Shown: piece after piece, positions 9,491 through 22,865 of the stretch
How the letters are laid out: each line of letters begins with the position of its first letter
Numbering within the stretch: position 1 is the stretch's first letter
Assembly: GCA_029891385.1 (NCBI GenBank)
Contig: CM057228.1
Location: forward strand, 64,486,523 to 64,550,522
DNA: 64,000 nt
Reading direction: 5' to 3'
Source: Erythroxylum novogranatense
Lineage: Eukaryota; Streptophyta; Magnoliopsida; Malpighiales; Erythroxylaceae
Made by a program: the position numbers and the translations under genes
Notes under the pieces: generated by a model
Databases searched by the model: none
Seen by the model: only the letters and a program-made list of their open reading frames with translations
Told to the model about the DNA's origin: nothing

Positions 9491-12030
9491 GTGATTCCAT
9501 TTCCCCTTTTTTTTTTCCTAATTTCCAATCCCATTTTCAACACCCATAATTCATTGCACACAATTCAGAAAATTTCCAACTATATCTCGTTGGAAAGCTC
9601 AGGAAACCCTCTACAATTCTCAAGAAGACCATAAAAATCAATTTCACCCCTAAGGGTGTCAAAAATCCCTTCAAAGCTACTGCCTACTCAAATCCCATTA
9701 AAACAGAACAGTACATTGAAATTTCCATAACTCTCAGATTCTTCAGCCAAAAATTACCACATAAATATGCTCAATAAGTTCACAATGTCATCTACAACTT
9801 TCATGAACAACCCAAAATCAAATTCCATTACTAAACAAGTCAATTAATTCACTCAATGTTGCTGTCCTTGAAATCATTCAATTTGAGCAGTAAACTTATA
9901 ACAAGCATAACTCCCTGTACACAAGTCAGAAAAATCTGAACTTTATATCCCTGAAAAGATAAATCCTCAAAATTCAATTTTCATGAAGAACTCAATTTCC
10001 AATTTAATTTCTAACCATTTCAAAACTGTCATTCAAGTTACTTCCATGATCAGCAATTCCTAACCTAATGCAGGATCAGTTTTTGTAAAATCATAACTCT
10101 CAACTCTGACCTCTAAAAATTATATGCCATATCTCATTTTCAAGATAATTTCTTCCTCTTCAACTTTACAGAAGATCACTCACACCAATTCAGTCCACAA
10201 AAATTGCTAAAATTGCTCCCAAGCAGAAAGCTCACAAAATCAACACTTTGACTAGGTTTCTCCAAAAAGCATAAAACCAATCAATAGTAATCAGTTCATA
10301 TCTCCCAATATACAACTCGAAAATTAGCAAGATCAGTGGCAATGGAAATCTAACTCAATATGCTACAACTTCCATGAAGACCATTCTCCCTATTTCCATC
10401 TCAATTAATTGAGAAAAATCAACAAAGTAATCAGGTCATAACTGCGGGTACTGTTCACAGGCAATAAAACAGTAACTTTCCATGCCAAATTTCAACCTAT
10501 TAGAGTTACAATTTGACAACACCTATTTCACACAAAAATGTAGATAACATCCCAAAGTTTAAGAGACCACAAACCTCACCTCATTTACTCACCTATACAG
10601 TTAGTTAGGAACAAAACATTACAATAGGTTAAACACCAATTTTCCAGATTTCATCTATACCTCATCCTCTTCCATTATATCACTTTACCTACATTAATAT
10701 ACATTCATTTACACCTCCAATTCAGCCACAAACTCAACACAATATTTATCTGTATTCTTACACAAAAGTTGGCAGCAATCACAACACCACTTCCATACTT
10801 TATTTACATTTATCTAACATCATAACATCATTAACAATATGTAAATTCACAAGCTTCCACTACTCTATCCTCTTCCTCACTCAAGCATGCATTAAACCCA
10901 TTCAAACCTACCACTTTCATGATCAAACAAATGCTTAAAGGATCTCCATGAATACTTCTAACTACTAAAAGCATAAGAACAAAGATCAATACTCACCTTA
11001 AACAAGTTCAAGCTCTCGATTCTCCAACACTTTACAACTCTCCAAGACTTCCTAACTTACTTCACCCACGGCTATCACTTGAGCATACATACAATTCAAC
11101 ATCTTCCCAAGGTTTAAGCTAGCTTTACATGAGAAGGAAGAAGGCCAAAAGGACAAGAAACTAAGTTGTATAAAGAAGCCACCAACGAAGGAAGGAGGAA
11201 GGCACACCAAGGAGGAGGAAAACAAGGTTTGGATGATGCAAAGTAAAACCAACTTTCACTTTGTTTCCTTTAAAAGAAGACTCGTAATTGACAAGGAAAA
11301 ACTCAAGCATAAGGAGTGTCGTAGGTGTTGATCATTGAAGACAAAACTCATTAATGAAATGGGACACTTGGCATTTTAATGAAGAAAAGACAAAACTATA
11401 TAATAGGATTTATTAAGAAATCCTAATGACATTTGACCCATTCAATTCCAATGGCCCTAATTTCAAAACCAAAATAATATACCCAATATTGTAGTGCCAT
11501 TGGATAGCAATTTTCGCTACCGAAAATCGACCGGTTCGCCAATTGGCGATTTTTTCCCGGTCCGGGAATTGCCAGGAAATTTTCCCGAATCATTTTTTTG
11601 AAAATTACCTAAATTGCCCAAAATTGTAAAACATAAGACAGTCCACTCCCAATAATTTTTTAAACACGAAAACCACACTTTCACTACAAAAACAGTTTTA
11701 GGCCATGTACCCATGATTTTGCCGGTCTGGGAATTTTCTCCGGATAATTCCAGAAAAATTCCCATAAATCCCTAAAAATGTAAAACACTCTATGGCGCAC
11801 TCCAAATAATTTATCAAATCCCATTATCACACCAATTTCACAAAAGATCACAATTAGACACTTAGGCCGGGAAATGTTATGAATGCATGTATGACTATGT
11901 GCCTGTGCAAAACTCACCATTTATAGAGGCTGCATGACACATGTTCATGCCGAGTTATAATTTAATACTCCTAACCTGTCCCAATCCCAATTTACTAAAA
12001 TACCCTTCCCGTCGGAGATGGGATGTTACA

Positions 12031-12043
12031 ATTCTCCCCTCCT
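12031..12043 (-). other. Polypurine tract of LARD
   Basis: The minus strand reads AGGAGGGGAGAAT directly before the 3' LTR start TGTAACATCCC. The chromovirus tract at 56822-56834 has the same sequence. Confidence 0.85.
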
Positions 12044-15000
12044 AATAAAAATTTCGTCCTCGAAATTTCATATACGATTTATCAGGAAGGCAGGGGAGTC
12101 TTTTTGATTAATACCCTCTGTTTCCCACTGTTTTTACTACACGACCACATTCGGTCAATGAACGGAAATCAAAACAATCAATGACTCTTTTCCTTTCTCA
12201 ACTTTACATGATTTTACTGCTTTCTCAGACTTACGCGCAATTCGCCACTTTCAAGCTCAATAACATATATATCGGATCCTAACAATATCTATGAAACACT
12301 TTGTGAATCCGAATCATCTTTTAAGTTTTAGCCTAACTTGCCAATCCATAATTCTATTCACACCACAATCGCATGGAGGCTACTCCTCACGAATTCAATT
12401 TCCCTTAATTACACCTTTATTTCCATCTAAGTACATTTTAACCGAGGCCATACCTGTCAAAATATTTCCTTTATCGTTTATCAGATTCTGTTATTATCAA
12501 AACACAAATCTCATGAGATTTATAACCTCGGTGTGAATCAATTCAACTCAATGTCACCATCTTAAATTACTTAACGCCCATATCACATAATAAAGACCCC
12601 TTATACACTTTTCGAATGGTGACACCAATATACTGATTGTCATACCACAATCACTTTGCACTATATATCAATCTCATATCCCAATGAAATCCAAAAACAC
12701 CTGTTGGTTAATCACACATGTCATCGTTCACTTTGACAGACTTTACCATCAATTGCTTTTCCACAATACTTTTACTAGAACATAACGCTTCGATTATTTC
12801 TTATGCTTTCTCGAACCATTCACCTATAATCATTCGATTTTCCCATTCTCACCTTTCAATTACTCTTCCAATACGCTCATACTATAACATAAAGCTTCGA
12901 TCATTCCTTACGTTTTCACTAACAGTTCCCGTAATGAATATCACTCATATTTCTTAATTCGAGCTATACCTATCACTTTCCTCAACAAATGGAGTTATCT
13001 TTAGTTCTTTGATATGGTTTACAATTTCTACCTCCTCACTTCAGGTTTTGCCAATCCGTTTTGATGCACACCACCTTTGAAATTCCCATAGCTAATAATA
13101 CTTTCTTTTGCCCCCCTTTTTTTTTTGTCAGTTCGACTATTAATACTCAATAATACATTAGATTTGATAACCTTATTACCCAAATTTGGATCTTCTGTAA
13201 TTGAATTTATTTATTTCTTTGTTCAATTCCTTGAATTGCACCATTAGCTTAGTTTGGAGTAATCAGCCACTGAATCCTTTTCAAATCATTCAGATGCATG
13301 AAATAACTCAATCGTTATCGATTTGCATATTCATAAACATCTCCAAACTATTTCTGTACGATTTATGTCTCCAAGCTTTTAGGCCACACTCAATATAACA
13401 AATTTCAAATCATCAATCATAATACCGCCCATGGAATCATATTTGTCCCAAGGTGCATAAAAGCTCCATAGATCACATTAGAACCTTTACTGGAACAGTA
13501 ACTTCTTCAAATGTCTCCTTTATGATCATTAGTCATAACATTCACATGTTTTCCTCAATTACTCTTGTCGATTTGCTAAAACCAGAAAATCTTTGACAAT
13601 TTCTAAACGCATCCAGCATTCCGTTAGTTCTCATTAATTTCAAATTCCACCTACACATATCTTTTGAACTTTCGCATTTTATCAATACCTATATCTGAAT
13701 TAATTCTCCCAATATCCCATGTTCGCATCCTAATTCATCCCTTATTTCACTCTTATGAAACTTGCATGATAACCAATCTCCTCACCTATACCAATGTATC
13801 TATTTCTTATGCTTATATCCATTATCCACTGCAACACAATTGAGACATGTTCTTTTTCCGTACCCATAGTTGATTCATGTAACTTGGTAATTATCGAACG
13901 TCTCCAATGAGGAACAATTTTCGTATAATTTGTCTCATCATAACATATTCTGCACATGTTCCTTACCTTCATTTCTCCACACATAACTTAATTTATTCAC
14001 GATAGATCACTCATTGACTTGAATAAACAATCGTTCTATCGATCTCGTGCTTTCAAAACATAATTACACAAAATATACACGAATTTTTTTTTTAATCCCC
14101 TCAAATTCACAAATAAATATTTCCTTATTATGCAGTACTTCTTTTACATAAATGTACACTCTTTCAGTAACTTAGTTTAGCTCTTACGCTAGAGTCTCTG
14201 CCAGATGTAATACAAATCAGTTACTCTTGATACATCACGAAGATAAATCTCTGAAGAGCACTTGAACAATTTCTTTTCCTCTATTATCTCGCCATACATC
14301 ACCATAACCATCACATCCTATCTGACAATATATCTCTATAGTCCCATCAATTTGCCCGTTAATAACTCATACTGCTAAGAATACCTTAATTACATTTAAT
14401 TCTCGATAACCATTCTCTTTTTGGTACCAATTCTCGATCATGGGGACCTTACTCTATTCATGTCCCTCATTTTCTTCTCTCAAGCTCATTACCGATGCTA
14501 ACATCTTTAACTGTATCACTTCTTTCTCAATTGATCATTCTGAGCATTCTCATGTTTTACTCTCACTCATTTTAAACTTGAGCTACCGGCATTATAATCG
14601 GAGCTTATGTAATAGGCCACCGATTTCTTCCTATATCATAATCACGCAAATTATTCATTTATGCTTCATCATTTCACTCGTGATAGTAATCCCACTATCA
14701 GATATACACTTACAGTGACAATATATTCTGAACTCAGCAACCTTCCTGTTTCCTCCCGTCCTCGCTCGTGAGGATCATATACAATCTCTATTCCTATACA
14801 ACTGATCAGTATAAGCACTTTCGTTTCTTATTCTAACTCATAAAGAATTATTATTATTTAACAAAAATTCTGGCTAGCAATTAGCCATTAACTCAGCAAT
14901 TGCAACTGAACATTTTCACTTACCATAAGGCTCCCATAAGCAGGTGTGCATTTACTTAGGCAGATCAATTAAACCCGAACAACTTTTTCATCTATCAATT

Positions 15001-15620
15001 TCATTGTCTTACATTTCAATCTTTTCATTATGGCATTATACCCATATATTTCCACACTCAAATCAAGATCACAGATGTGAAGTCTTTCTTGATTTTGCAC
15101 TAATATATTTTGACTCCAAATCACCAATCCTTATATATAACTCTCATCACGGTAATCAATCCCAATTGTGACCTCGCTATATCATAGAACACTTTATTTT
15201 CATTCACCTAATACACTGGAAATCTTCCCATTATCACAACTCTATTTTTTTTCTCTATTCATTCCCAACTATAATCTTTATTCAAATTCATATTCAAGGA
15301 TATACCCAATCTAACTCCAATATTGTACTTCACAATATACCCGTCAATACCAAAGACACTAAATTTTTAAATCATCTGATCGAACCATACACTCTTTCCT
15401 ATTTTGCGATATCCATTACTTCCTTTTATCACATTCTAACACGTTATCCTTTTTCTCACTTTTTTCTAACCACTTAAACAACTGAGACATATTTATGCAT
15501 ACGACTCATATACTACACTGGGAATCAGTTGTCACTATCTGCCGTGACACAACTTAAATGTACATAACTAGACACACCCAATTTTTTTTTCAGAAAGCCC
15601 ATGTAAGATTGTACTTCTGG
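12044..15620 (-). other. LARD interior, 3.6 kb, no recognisable coding sequence
   Basis: The interior is AT-rich and I see no CCHC knuckle, protease, RT, RNase H, integrase or chromodomain motif on either strand. The longest open frames are about 80-90 codons and look like chance. Next to the polypurine tract, a short stretch resembles the end of a chromovirus pol gene (CGAGGACGAAATTTTT on the minus strand), which hints at descent from such an element. Confidence 0.75.
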
Positions 15621-15632
15621 GCTCTGATACCA
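15621..15632 (-). other. Primer binding site of LARD (initiator tRNA-Met)
   Basis: The minus strand reads TGGTATCAGAGC, four bases inside the 5' LTR edge. This is the usual plant PBS for initiator methionine tRNA and fixes the element's orientation. It is not a tRNA gene. Confidence 0.88.
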
Positions 15633-15636
15633 CAAA

Positions 15637-18600
15637 TGTAGCACCCCACTCCCGACGAGACCCGAACCCGATATTCATGGTGATATCCGAGCCCGTGACC
15701 CGCGAGGGTGACATACTAGAACATTCATTACCTTATTAACAAAAATCGTATGACATTTTTTTTCTTTCAAAAACATTAGAGTGCGCAAAATAAACATTGA
15801 CTTGGCCCAATTATAACAAAACATTTTCAAATATAAAACCATTTCACTGATAAAACAATTTCAATCATTATTAGCACTCATTAGTGCTCAATCACTCTAT
15901 ACAATTACATGTAAACAATTGGGCCTACTAAATACCAAATTAATATACTAATGCAGATACGGACGACACTGTTCCCGACCCGATACTCTGTCTTGCTAGC
16001 AGTAGACGTACTCCCGCGTGTCCAACGGGGTACTCTCCATTTCCTGAAAAATAGATGCAATGTTGGGTGAGTTTGCGAACTCAGTGAGAAACCATCATCG
16101 ATGGTTCACCCAACTCATGCATATCCACACAATTACACAATATTGTATATATATCATAAACAAGAAATCACAGGCACTCAATTTCACATTTGATAAGGCA
16201 ATAAACCTTTCACATAATTCACATTAAACATTCATTTATGCAGTGTGCATGTGACTCTTTCATTTTCTTTCGTTGTTGTGACCGCGCTTTGAGCTCATAT
16301 ACGTTGAGCCATTGGCTCAAACATTGGGCTTAAAGCCTCAAACGTTGGGCATGGCCTCGATCATCGAGCCGAGGCTCGAATACGTTAGACACGAGGCCTG
16401 TGCGTTGAGCTTAAAGCTCAAATCGGTGGCTACACCGGTCACAACTATCATTATTTGATCATTTACTATGCATGAATGCATGTCATTTTCCAATATCCAA
16501 TTATCGCATTTCTATTTCCAATTCCAATTAATTACTATTTCGATCATTTTCCAATGTCCTCGGACTTTCATCCAGATTTCATTCCATGCATTTACCTTTC
16601 GTTTCACTATCACATTTACAATCCAATTTACTAATCTATCACATTTACAATCCAATTTACTAATGCATTCTCACGCACTTATTCTCATTTGCACTTCAGT
16701 ATCACAATCCAATATTTCGAACACCCATGGTCCGAAATCAATCAAATCAATCAATCACATATATCCATCCTTGCATCCTCATGGCAATCAATGCATATAA
16801 TTAATAAACACATAAGGTTGAGAAACCAACTAGGTTACTCACCTAATACTTCCGAAGCTAATGCCGGAAGTTTCCACCGTCGGTCGACGACGCCCACTTC
16901 GAGCCTCTATAAGAAACAGAAAGAACGAGTCACTACAGATGCAATTTGTGCACATGTAGGTGAAATATGCATGTTCATGAATTTTCCGCCCTAAATTCAA
17001 ATTTCCCATAACAAAATCCGCCTAAAAATTAGAAACCTATTGGCCGACGGTGCACAATTCGGACCTCTATAGGTCCCCAATTAAACAAAACAGTGATTAA
17101 AGGCTCCGTTACCCGGGGCCACGTCAATTTCCCGTCCAAAAATTCCCAATTTCTCACAAAATAAAATTAAATGTTCAACGAATCCGATGCCTCAAGAATC
17201 AGGTCAATCGGACGTCGGACGGAAAAGAAATTGATAAAAGAAGCATGAAATCCCAAATTATCAATTAACAAATAAAAATAATAAAATAAATAAAAATAAA
17301 AAACAAAATTAAGGTCAGCCTCGCTGGGGGCGACGTCTCGCCCAGCGGGTTGATTTACTGGTTCTGTCGCTAGGCTTACACGACCTTTACCCCGTCGCCC
17401 TAGTGACCGGGCGTGATTCCATTTCCCCTTTTTTTTTTTTTTCCTAATTTCCAATCCCATTTTCAACACCCATAATTCATTGCACACAATTCAGAAAATT
17501 TCCAACTATATCTCGTTGGAAAGCTCAGGAAACCCTCTACAATTCTTAAGAAGACCATAAAAATCAATTTCACCCCTAAGGGTGTCAAAAATCCCTTCAA
17601 AGCTACTGCCTACTCAAATCCCATTAAAACAGAACAGTACATTGAAATTTCCATAACTCTCAGATTCTTCAGCCAAAAATTACCACATAAATATGCTCAA
17701 TAAGTTCACAATGTCGTCTACAACTTTCATGAACAACCCAAAATCAAATTCCATTACTAAATAAGTCAATTAATTCACTCAATTTTGCTGTCCCTGAAAT
17801 CATTCAATTTGAGCAGTAAACTTATAACAAGCATAACTCCCTGTACACAAGTCAGAAAAATCTGAACTTTATATCCCTGAAAAGATAAATCCTCAAAATT
17901 CAATTTTCATGAAGAACTCAATTTCCAATTTAATTTCTAACCATTTCAAAACTGTCATGCAAGTTACTGCCATGATCAGCAATTCCTAACCTAATGCAGG
18001 ATCAGTTTTTGCAAAATCATAACTCCCAACTCTGACCTCTAAAAATTATATGCCATATCTCATTTTCAAGATAATTTCTTCCTCTTCAACTTTACAGAAG
18101 ATCACTCACACCAATTCAGTCCACAAAAATTGCTAAAATTGCTCCCAAGCAGAAAGCTCACAAAATCAACACTTTGACTAGGTTTCTCCAAAAAGCATAA
18201 AACCAATCAATAGTAATCAGTTCATATCTCCCAATATACAACTCGAAAATTATCAAGATCAGTGGCAATGGAAATCTAACTCAATATGCTACAACTTCCA
18301 TGAAGACCATTCTCCCTAATTCCATCTCAATTAATTGAGAAAAATCAACAAAGTAATCAGGTCATAACTGCGGGTACTGTTCACAGGCAATAAAACAGTA
18401 ACTTTCCATGCCAAATTTCAACCTATTAGAGTTACAATTTGGCAACACCTATTTCACACAAAAATGTAGATAACATCCCAAAGTTTAAGAGACCACAAAC
18501 CTCACCTCATTTACTCACCTATACAATTAGTTAGGAACAAAACATTACAATAGGTTAAACACCAATTTTCCAGATTTCATCTATACCTCATCCTCTTCCA

Positions 18601-19946
18601 TTATATCACTTTACCTACATTAATATACATTCATTTACACCTCCAATTCAGCCACAAACTCAACACAATATTTATCTGTATTCTTACACAAAAGTTGGCA
18701 GCAATCACAACACCACTTCCATACTTTATTTACATTTATCTAACATCATAACATCATTAACAACATGTAAATTCACAAGCTTCCACTACTCTATCCTCTT
18801 CCCTCACTCAAGCATGCATTAAACCCATTCAAACCTACCACTTTCATGATCAAACAAATGCTTAAAGGATCTCCATGAATACTTCTAACTACTAAAAGCA
18901 TAAGAACAAAGATCAATACTCACCTTAAACAAGTTCAAGCTCTCGATTCTCCAACACTTTACAACTCTCCAAGACTTCCTAACTTACTTCACCCACGGCT
19001 ATCACTTGAGCATACATACAATTCAACATCTTCCCAAGGTTTAAGCTAGCTTTACATGAGAAGGAAGAAGGCCAAAAGGACAAGAAACTAAGTTGTATAA
19101 AGAAGCCACCAACGAAGGAAGGAGGAAGGCACACCAAGGGAGGAGGAAAACAAGGTTTGGATGATGCAAAGTAAAACCAACTTTCACTTTGTTTCCTTTA
19201 AAAGAAGACTCAGAATTGACAAGGAAAAACTCAAGCATAAGGAGTGTCGAGGTGTTGATCATTGAAGACAAAACTCATTAATGAAATGGGACACTTGGCA
19301 TTTTAATGAAGAAAAGACAAAACTATATAATAGGATTTATTAAGAAATCCTAATGACATTTGACCCATTCAATTCCAATGGCCCTAATTTCAAAACCAAA
19401 ATAATATACCCAATATTGTAGTGCCATTGGATAGCAATTTTGCCATCGAAAATCCAATTTGTTCATTAATTGGCGATTTTTTCCCAGTCCGGAATTGCTG
19501 TGAAATTTTCCCGAATCATTTTTTGAAAATTACCTAAATTGCCCAAAATTGTAAAACATAAGACAGTCCACTCCCAATAATTTTTAAACACGAAAACCAC
19601 ACTTTCACTACAAAAACACTTTTAGGCCATGTAAGCGATTTTGCGGTGGGAATTTTCTAGGATAATTTCAGAAAATTTCCATAAATCCCTAAAATGTAAA
19701 ACACTCTATGGCGCACTCCAAATAATTTATCAAATCCCATTATCACACCAATTTCACAAAAGATCACAATTAGACACTTAGGCCGGGAAATGTCATGAAT
19801 GCATGTATGACTATGTGCCTGTGCAAAACTCACCATTTATAGAGGCTGCATGACACATGTTCATGCCGAGTTATAATTTAATACTCCTAACCCGTCCCAA
19901 TCCCAATTTACTAAAATACCCTTCCCATCGGAGATGGGATGTTACA
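15637..19946 (-). repeat. 5' LTR of LARD (higher-coordinate copy)
   Basis: This 4310-bp LTR is the partner of 7664-12030. Differences cluster in GC-rich or CTG-containing spots such as 17042-17050 and 17313-17415, while AT-rich stretches are nearly the same. That pattern could be mutation at methylated sites or consensus error. Confidence 0.88.
16044..16842 (-). other. Intron-like module in LARD 5' LTR
   Basis: The minus-strand donor AG|GTGAGT lies at 16842 and the T-rich CAG acceptor at 16044. Because this is the 5' LTR, the module could lie in the transcript leader. That depends on where transcription starts, which I cannot determine. Confidence 0.5.
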
Positions 19947-20060
19947 CTTCTTCTTTGACTTCTTCCTTTCTTCGTCTGCTACATTCACACCTTCTTTTCT
20001 GAACATCCTCTTCTCGTCTGCTCTCTTCTCCCTTTGTTCATTCTCTTCTCCTCCTATTTG

Positions 20061-22370
20061 TTATAATAAAAAATGATTAAGGACGACGACTCTTAGTAGT
20101 TCTGTCATCATCTTCTTCAGATCATTCATCGTCTCCTTCATCTCATTGAATTCCCCGCGTAATCTGCTGAGTTCATCTTGGGAGTCACTCGGTAAGGAGG
20201 ATTGATCTTCATCTGCTGAGGGAGCAATGAACGGAATTGTAGTAGTATAAGCATTAGAGGTCGGACTATACTCTTCATTAAGCACAATAGACGGTGGACG
20301 AATAATAGTATCAGCTTCAGGAAGATCTAAGTCAAATGGAGCAGCAAAGATCAAGAATCGTCTTCCTTCATAGGGTAACGCTTCTGCTTGAATAGACAGT
20401 GTATTAGATAGGGTTCTAATACGCAGAACTGTCTGAACAAGCGATTCAGTGAATGTCCCTGTGATTATTCTTCCCCCCACCGGATAGTCTTCTTGCTTAT
20501 CAGTATAGCTACAGCTCGCATCATCTTTATTTTGTGTAGAAGCGCATGCCTCATTTATTTTCCGCAATTCTTCTGTTATTTCATCTGCGGACAGATCATC
20601 ACTATCTTCTTCAAAAGCGACTTGATTTCCCTTATTGAAATTTAATAGATATCGTATTGTATGTCAGTACAACCTTTATTATAGTCTGTTACGGATTTGG
20701 ATAAATAGTGCACGGTCGAGAAGACATTTGAGTAGGGTATGGCCTTATAGCAGCATACCTTAAATTATCATAGAAGTTCCTTTCTTCTTCATTCAAAATG
20801 TTCCATGACTCACTATTTATCAAAATAGGTTGGAAGACGGCCTTTATTTGTCTTCTGGGTTGGCTGAAGATAGCGATTGCAGTACTCCTTCTTGTCACAA
20901 TCTCAACCAGTCTGACTTCAAGCTTATCCTTTCTTAAAAATTCAGAATAGTCATGAATGATCGACTAGATTCAACAGATACTTCCATCGGTGTCCTCACC
21001 GAAGTTGAATCTGCTGAACTTCAGTTGACCATTGCGGGGAGTAGTCCGAACAGGTTAAGCTCCATTTGGTTGGTTAACGAGGATTTCTGAACTCTTCTTT
21101 GCTCATTTGCTTTTTCTTTTTGAGCAGCATCAGAGATTTCTTTCTTCTGACTAACTTCCCTAGCAGTCTTCGGCACTGCCTCTGTTAGTCTTAAAGTTTT
21201 CTCCGCTTGACCTTTTTCTCTTCTAGCTTCCGCCTTTCTCTTCTTCTTGGTCTCTTTGGTTTTTCTGCCTGTATCCTCTTCCAGAATAGAGACTAAGGAT
21301 CTTGTTTCTCTAGGTGCACCACATGGAGAGGATTGTGCTTCACTCTGTTCTCTGGCATTCTTTTCTTCTTGTTGCCTCGGAGTCCAAATCCTCGGTGATC
21401 TCTTTGCCTTCTTTGTATCTCACTTAGAAGACTTTCTCCTTGTCTTTTTAGCGCACCTTGTTCTGTCCTCCGGGATTGGCTTTCTTCGATTTGAGGACTC
21501 GCCTGCTTTATCAATGGTCTTCCTGACACTTTCCTTATTTCTTCCGCAGCCGATCTCATACTCACTTGAGCTTCAGAACTTGAAGCGGGAGTCTTCTTCC
21601 TTGCACGCTCCCCCTCAGTCCTTGTTCTTATTGAAGAGTCGGCTTCTTCTTTCATCACTGTCTTCAGACCCATTCGTCGTATGGTGTGTGCATCAATCTT
21701 ACTCTTCACAGGCATAGTCCTTCTATATCCTTGGTGTAGAAGGATACCGGATTCCTTAAAAATCCTTGTCAGAAGCATCCCATAAGGATAACTATTTGAA
21801 TCCTTCATCCCCTTAATCATGTAATGAAAGATTAAGAAGGGTAAGTCTATGGGATTACGATTCAGCAGGTGGAACAAACATTGTTCATCCAGAGTGGTCA
21901 CCAAATTTCTTGAACCTGCTCTAGGTAGAATGCAATTAAACAAAATTGCATGAAGAACCCTAGCCTTCGGAACCAAACTGGAGGTCTTCCTCTCCCATGG
22001 GTCATTGGCTCCATATAATTGTCTTGTGACATCTTCCTCTCTCATATCGACTTGAGACATCCATCTAGCCTTGGTAGAGAGGGTCTCACCAACTGACGGA
22101 CAATCGGTCACCTTCTTTATTAACTCCTTAATCACAACAACGGATATACCATCTACTGATGATACTACAGTGTTGTCTACTAGCTGAGCATTCTTTCAAA
22201 AATTGAAAACCTCGTTTGTGTATACTGGTTCTCGTACCTGAAAGAAGTTCCTCCAACCAGCTCTTACAATCTCTGTTTCCACATCCATACCATCATTCCT
22301 CAATGACTTGAAATCCACATGTCTTCCGAATATCATGACTGCCTCCATTGTTTCAGAACGAAAAACTGAC
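20061..22370 (-). pseudogene. Env-like third ORF of a Sirevirus-type copia element, copy A
   Basis: A long minus-strand gene lies downstream of copia RNase H, where Sireviruses carry their env-like ORF. The N-terminal part (about 22360-21700) reads DFKSLRNDGMDVE, GWRNFFQVREPVY, then NDPWERKTSSLVPKARVLHA and NPIDLPFLIFHYMIKGMKD, resembling the plant transposon-protein domain often found with such ORFs. The middle is rich in Lys, Arg and Ser. The C-terminus (about 20200-20080) reads SRLRGEFNEMKETMNDLKKM, a likely coiled coil. The frame is broken by a stop before KNAQLVDN, by shifts between 21293 and 20567, and by a one-base loss near the end. Membrane or entry function is unproven. The alternative is a plant transposon gene of unknown role. 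Confidence 0.6.
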
Positions 22371-22466
22371 TCTGGTAAGCTTTTTAGGGTTGGATATTTG
22401 AGAGAATTGGGAAAGCAAAATGAACCATCTGGAGATGAGAATAACCGTAATGATTTTGCTTTTAGG

Positions 22467-22865
22467 CTACTTGTAGAGATATATTCCGGAGTGTTCTAGA
22501 GTCATTAAAATCGTCGAGATTATCAGACTTTCCCTCCACAACTTTCTTGTGAGAGAAGTTACCAGCTGTACCTCACTGTTTTTGACGCCGTTAGTTTTGT
22601 CGTTACTTTTGCTCGACTGTTCACTTAACATAACCATTATGACATTGCATCTGATCTTCTGAAACCGTTCTTCACTTAATGGTTTTGTGAACATGTCCGC
22701 CATCGATACTCTGCTTCGATGAATCAGACGCACCACCTTCCTCTGAACACAGTCTCTCAGAAAGTGATGTCTGACTTCTATGTGCTTCACTCTTGAATGC
22801 TGAATCGGATTCTTTGACAGATTGATTGCACTGGTGTTGTCGCAATAGATTGGAGTAACATATGC
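22467..22865 (-). pseudogene. Ty1/copia RNase H C-terminal fragment, copy A
   Basis: The minus strand reads YVTPIYCDNTSAINLSKNP, QHSRVKHIEVRHHFLRD and ADMFTKPLSEERFQKIR, the conserved end of copia RNase H. The N-terminal part and all of gag, protease, integrase and RT are missing. The fragment begins exactly where a CGTCTG minisatellite ends. The same junction occurs in copies B (about 40380) and C (about 44008). Confidence 0.85.

Larger units (their letters stand above)
7664..12030 (-). repeat. 3' LTR of LARD (lower-coordinate copy)
   Basis: This 4367-bp LTR holds, in window order: an intron-like module (8068-8873), a run of short palindromes (8311-8466), three GC-rich hairpins (9352-9490) and a long AT-rich stretch. 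It keeps the three hairpins that are damaged in the other LTR. No coding sequence was recognised. Confidence 0.88.
7664..19946 (-). mobile_element. Complete LARD-type LTR retrotransposon derivative, minus strand
   Basis: The element has two LTRs of 4367 and 4310 bp that begin TGTAACATCCC and end GCTACA on the minus strand. It has a PBS complementary to initiator tRNA-Met, a polypurine tract, and a 5-bp target duplication CTTCT (7659-7663 and 19947-19951). Its 3.6 kb interior shows no gag or pol similarity that I can read. Very long LTRs around a mid-sized non-coding interior are the defining features of large retrotransposon derivatives (LARDs), which depend on proteins from autonomous relatives. 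The LTRs are alike over most of their length, which suggests a fairly recent insertion. Copy B at about 37510 carries the exact empty site. Confidence 0.88.

Noticed and set aside
13742..13984. Minus-strand 80-codon frame with Cys/His in the LARD interior, as a zinc-finger or gag remnant.
   Set aside because: The spacing does not fit a CCHC knuckle and no neighbouring gag or pol motif supports it.
15621..15632. GCTCTGATACCA as the end of a tRNA-Met gene.
   Set aside because: There is no tRNA body beside it. It sits four bases from an LTR, so it is a primer binding site.
21247..21717. Plus-strand 156-codon Leu/Ser-rich frame.
   Set aside because: It is the antisense shadow of the env-like gene's basic region and recurs only because that gene is duplicated.
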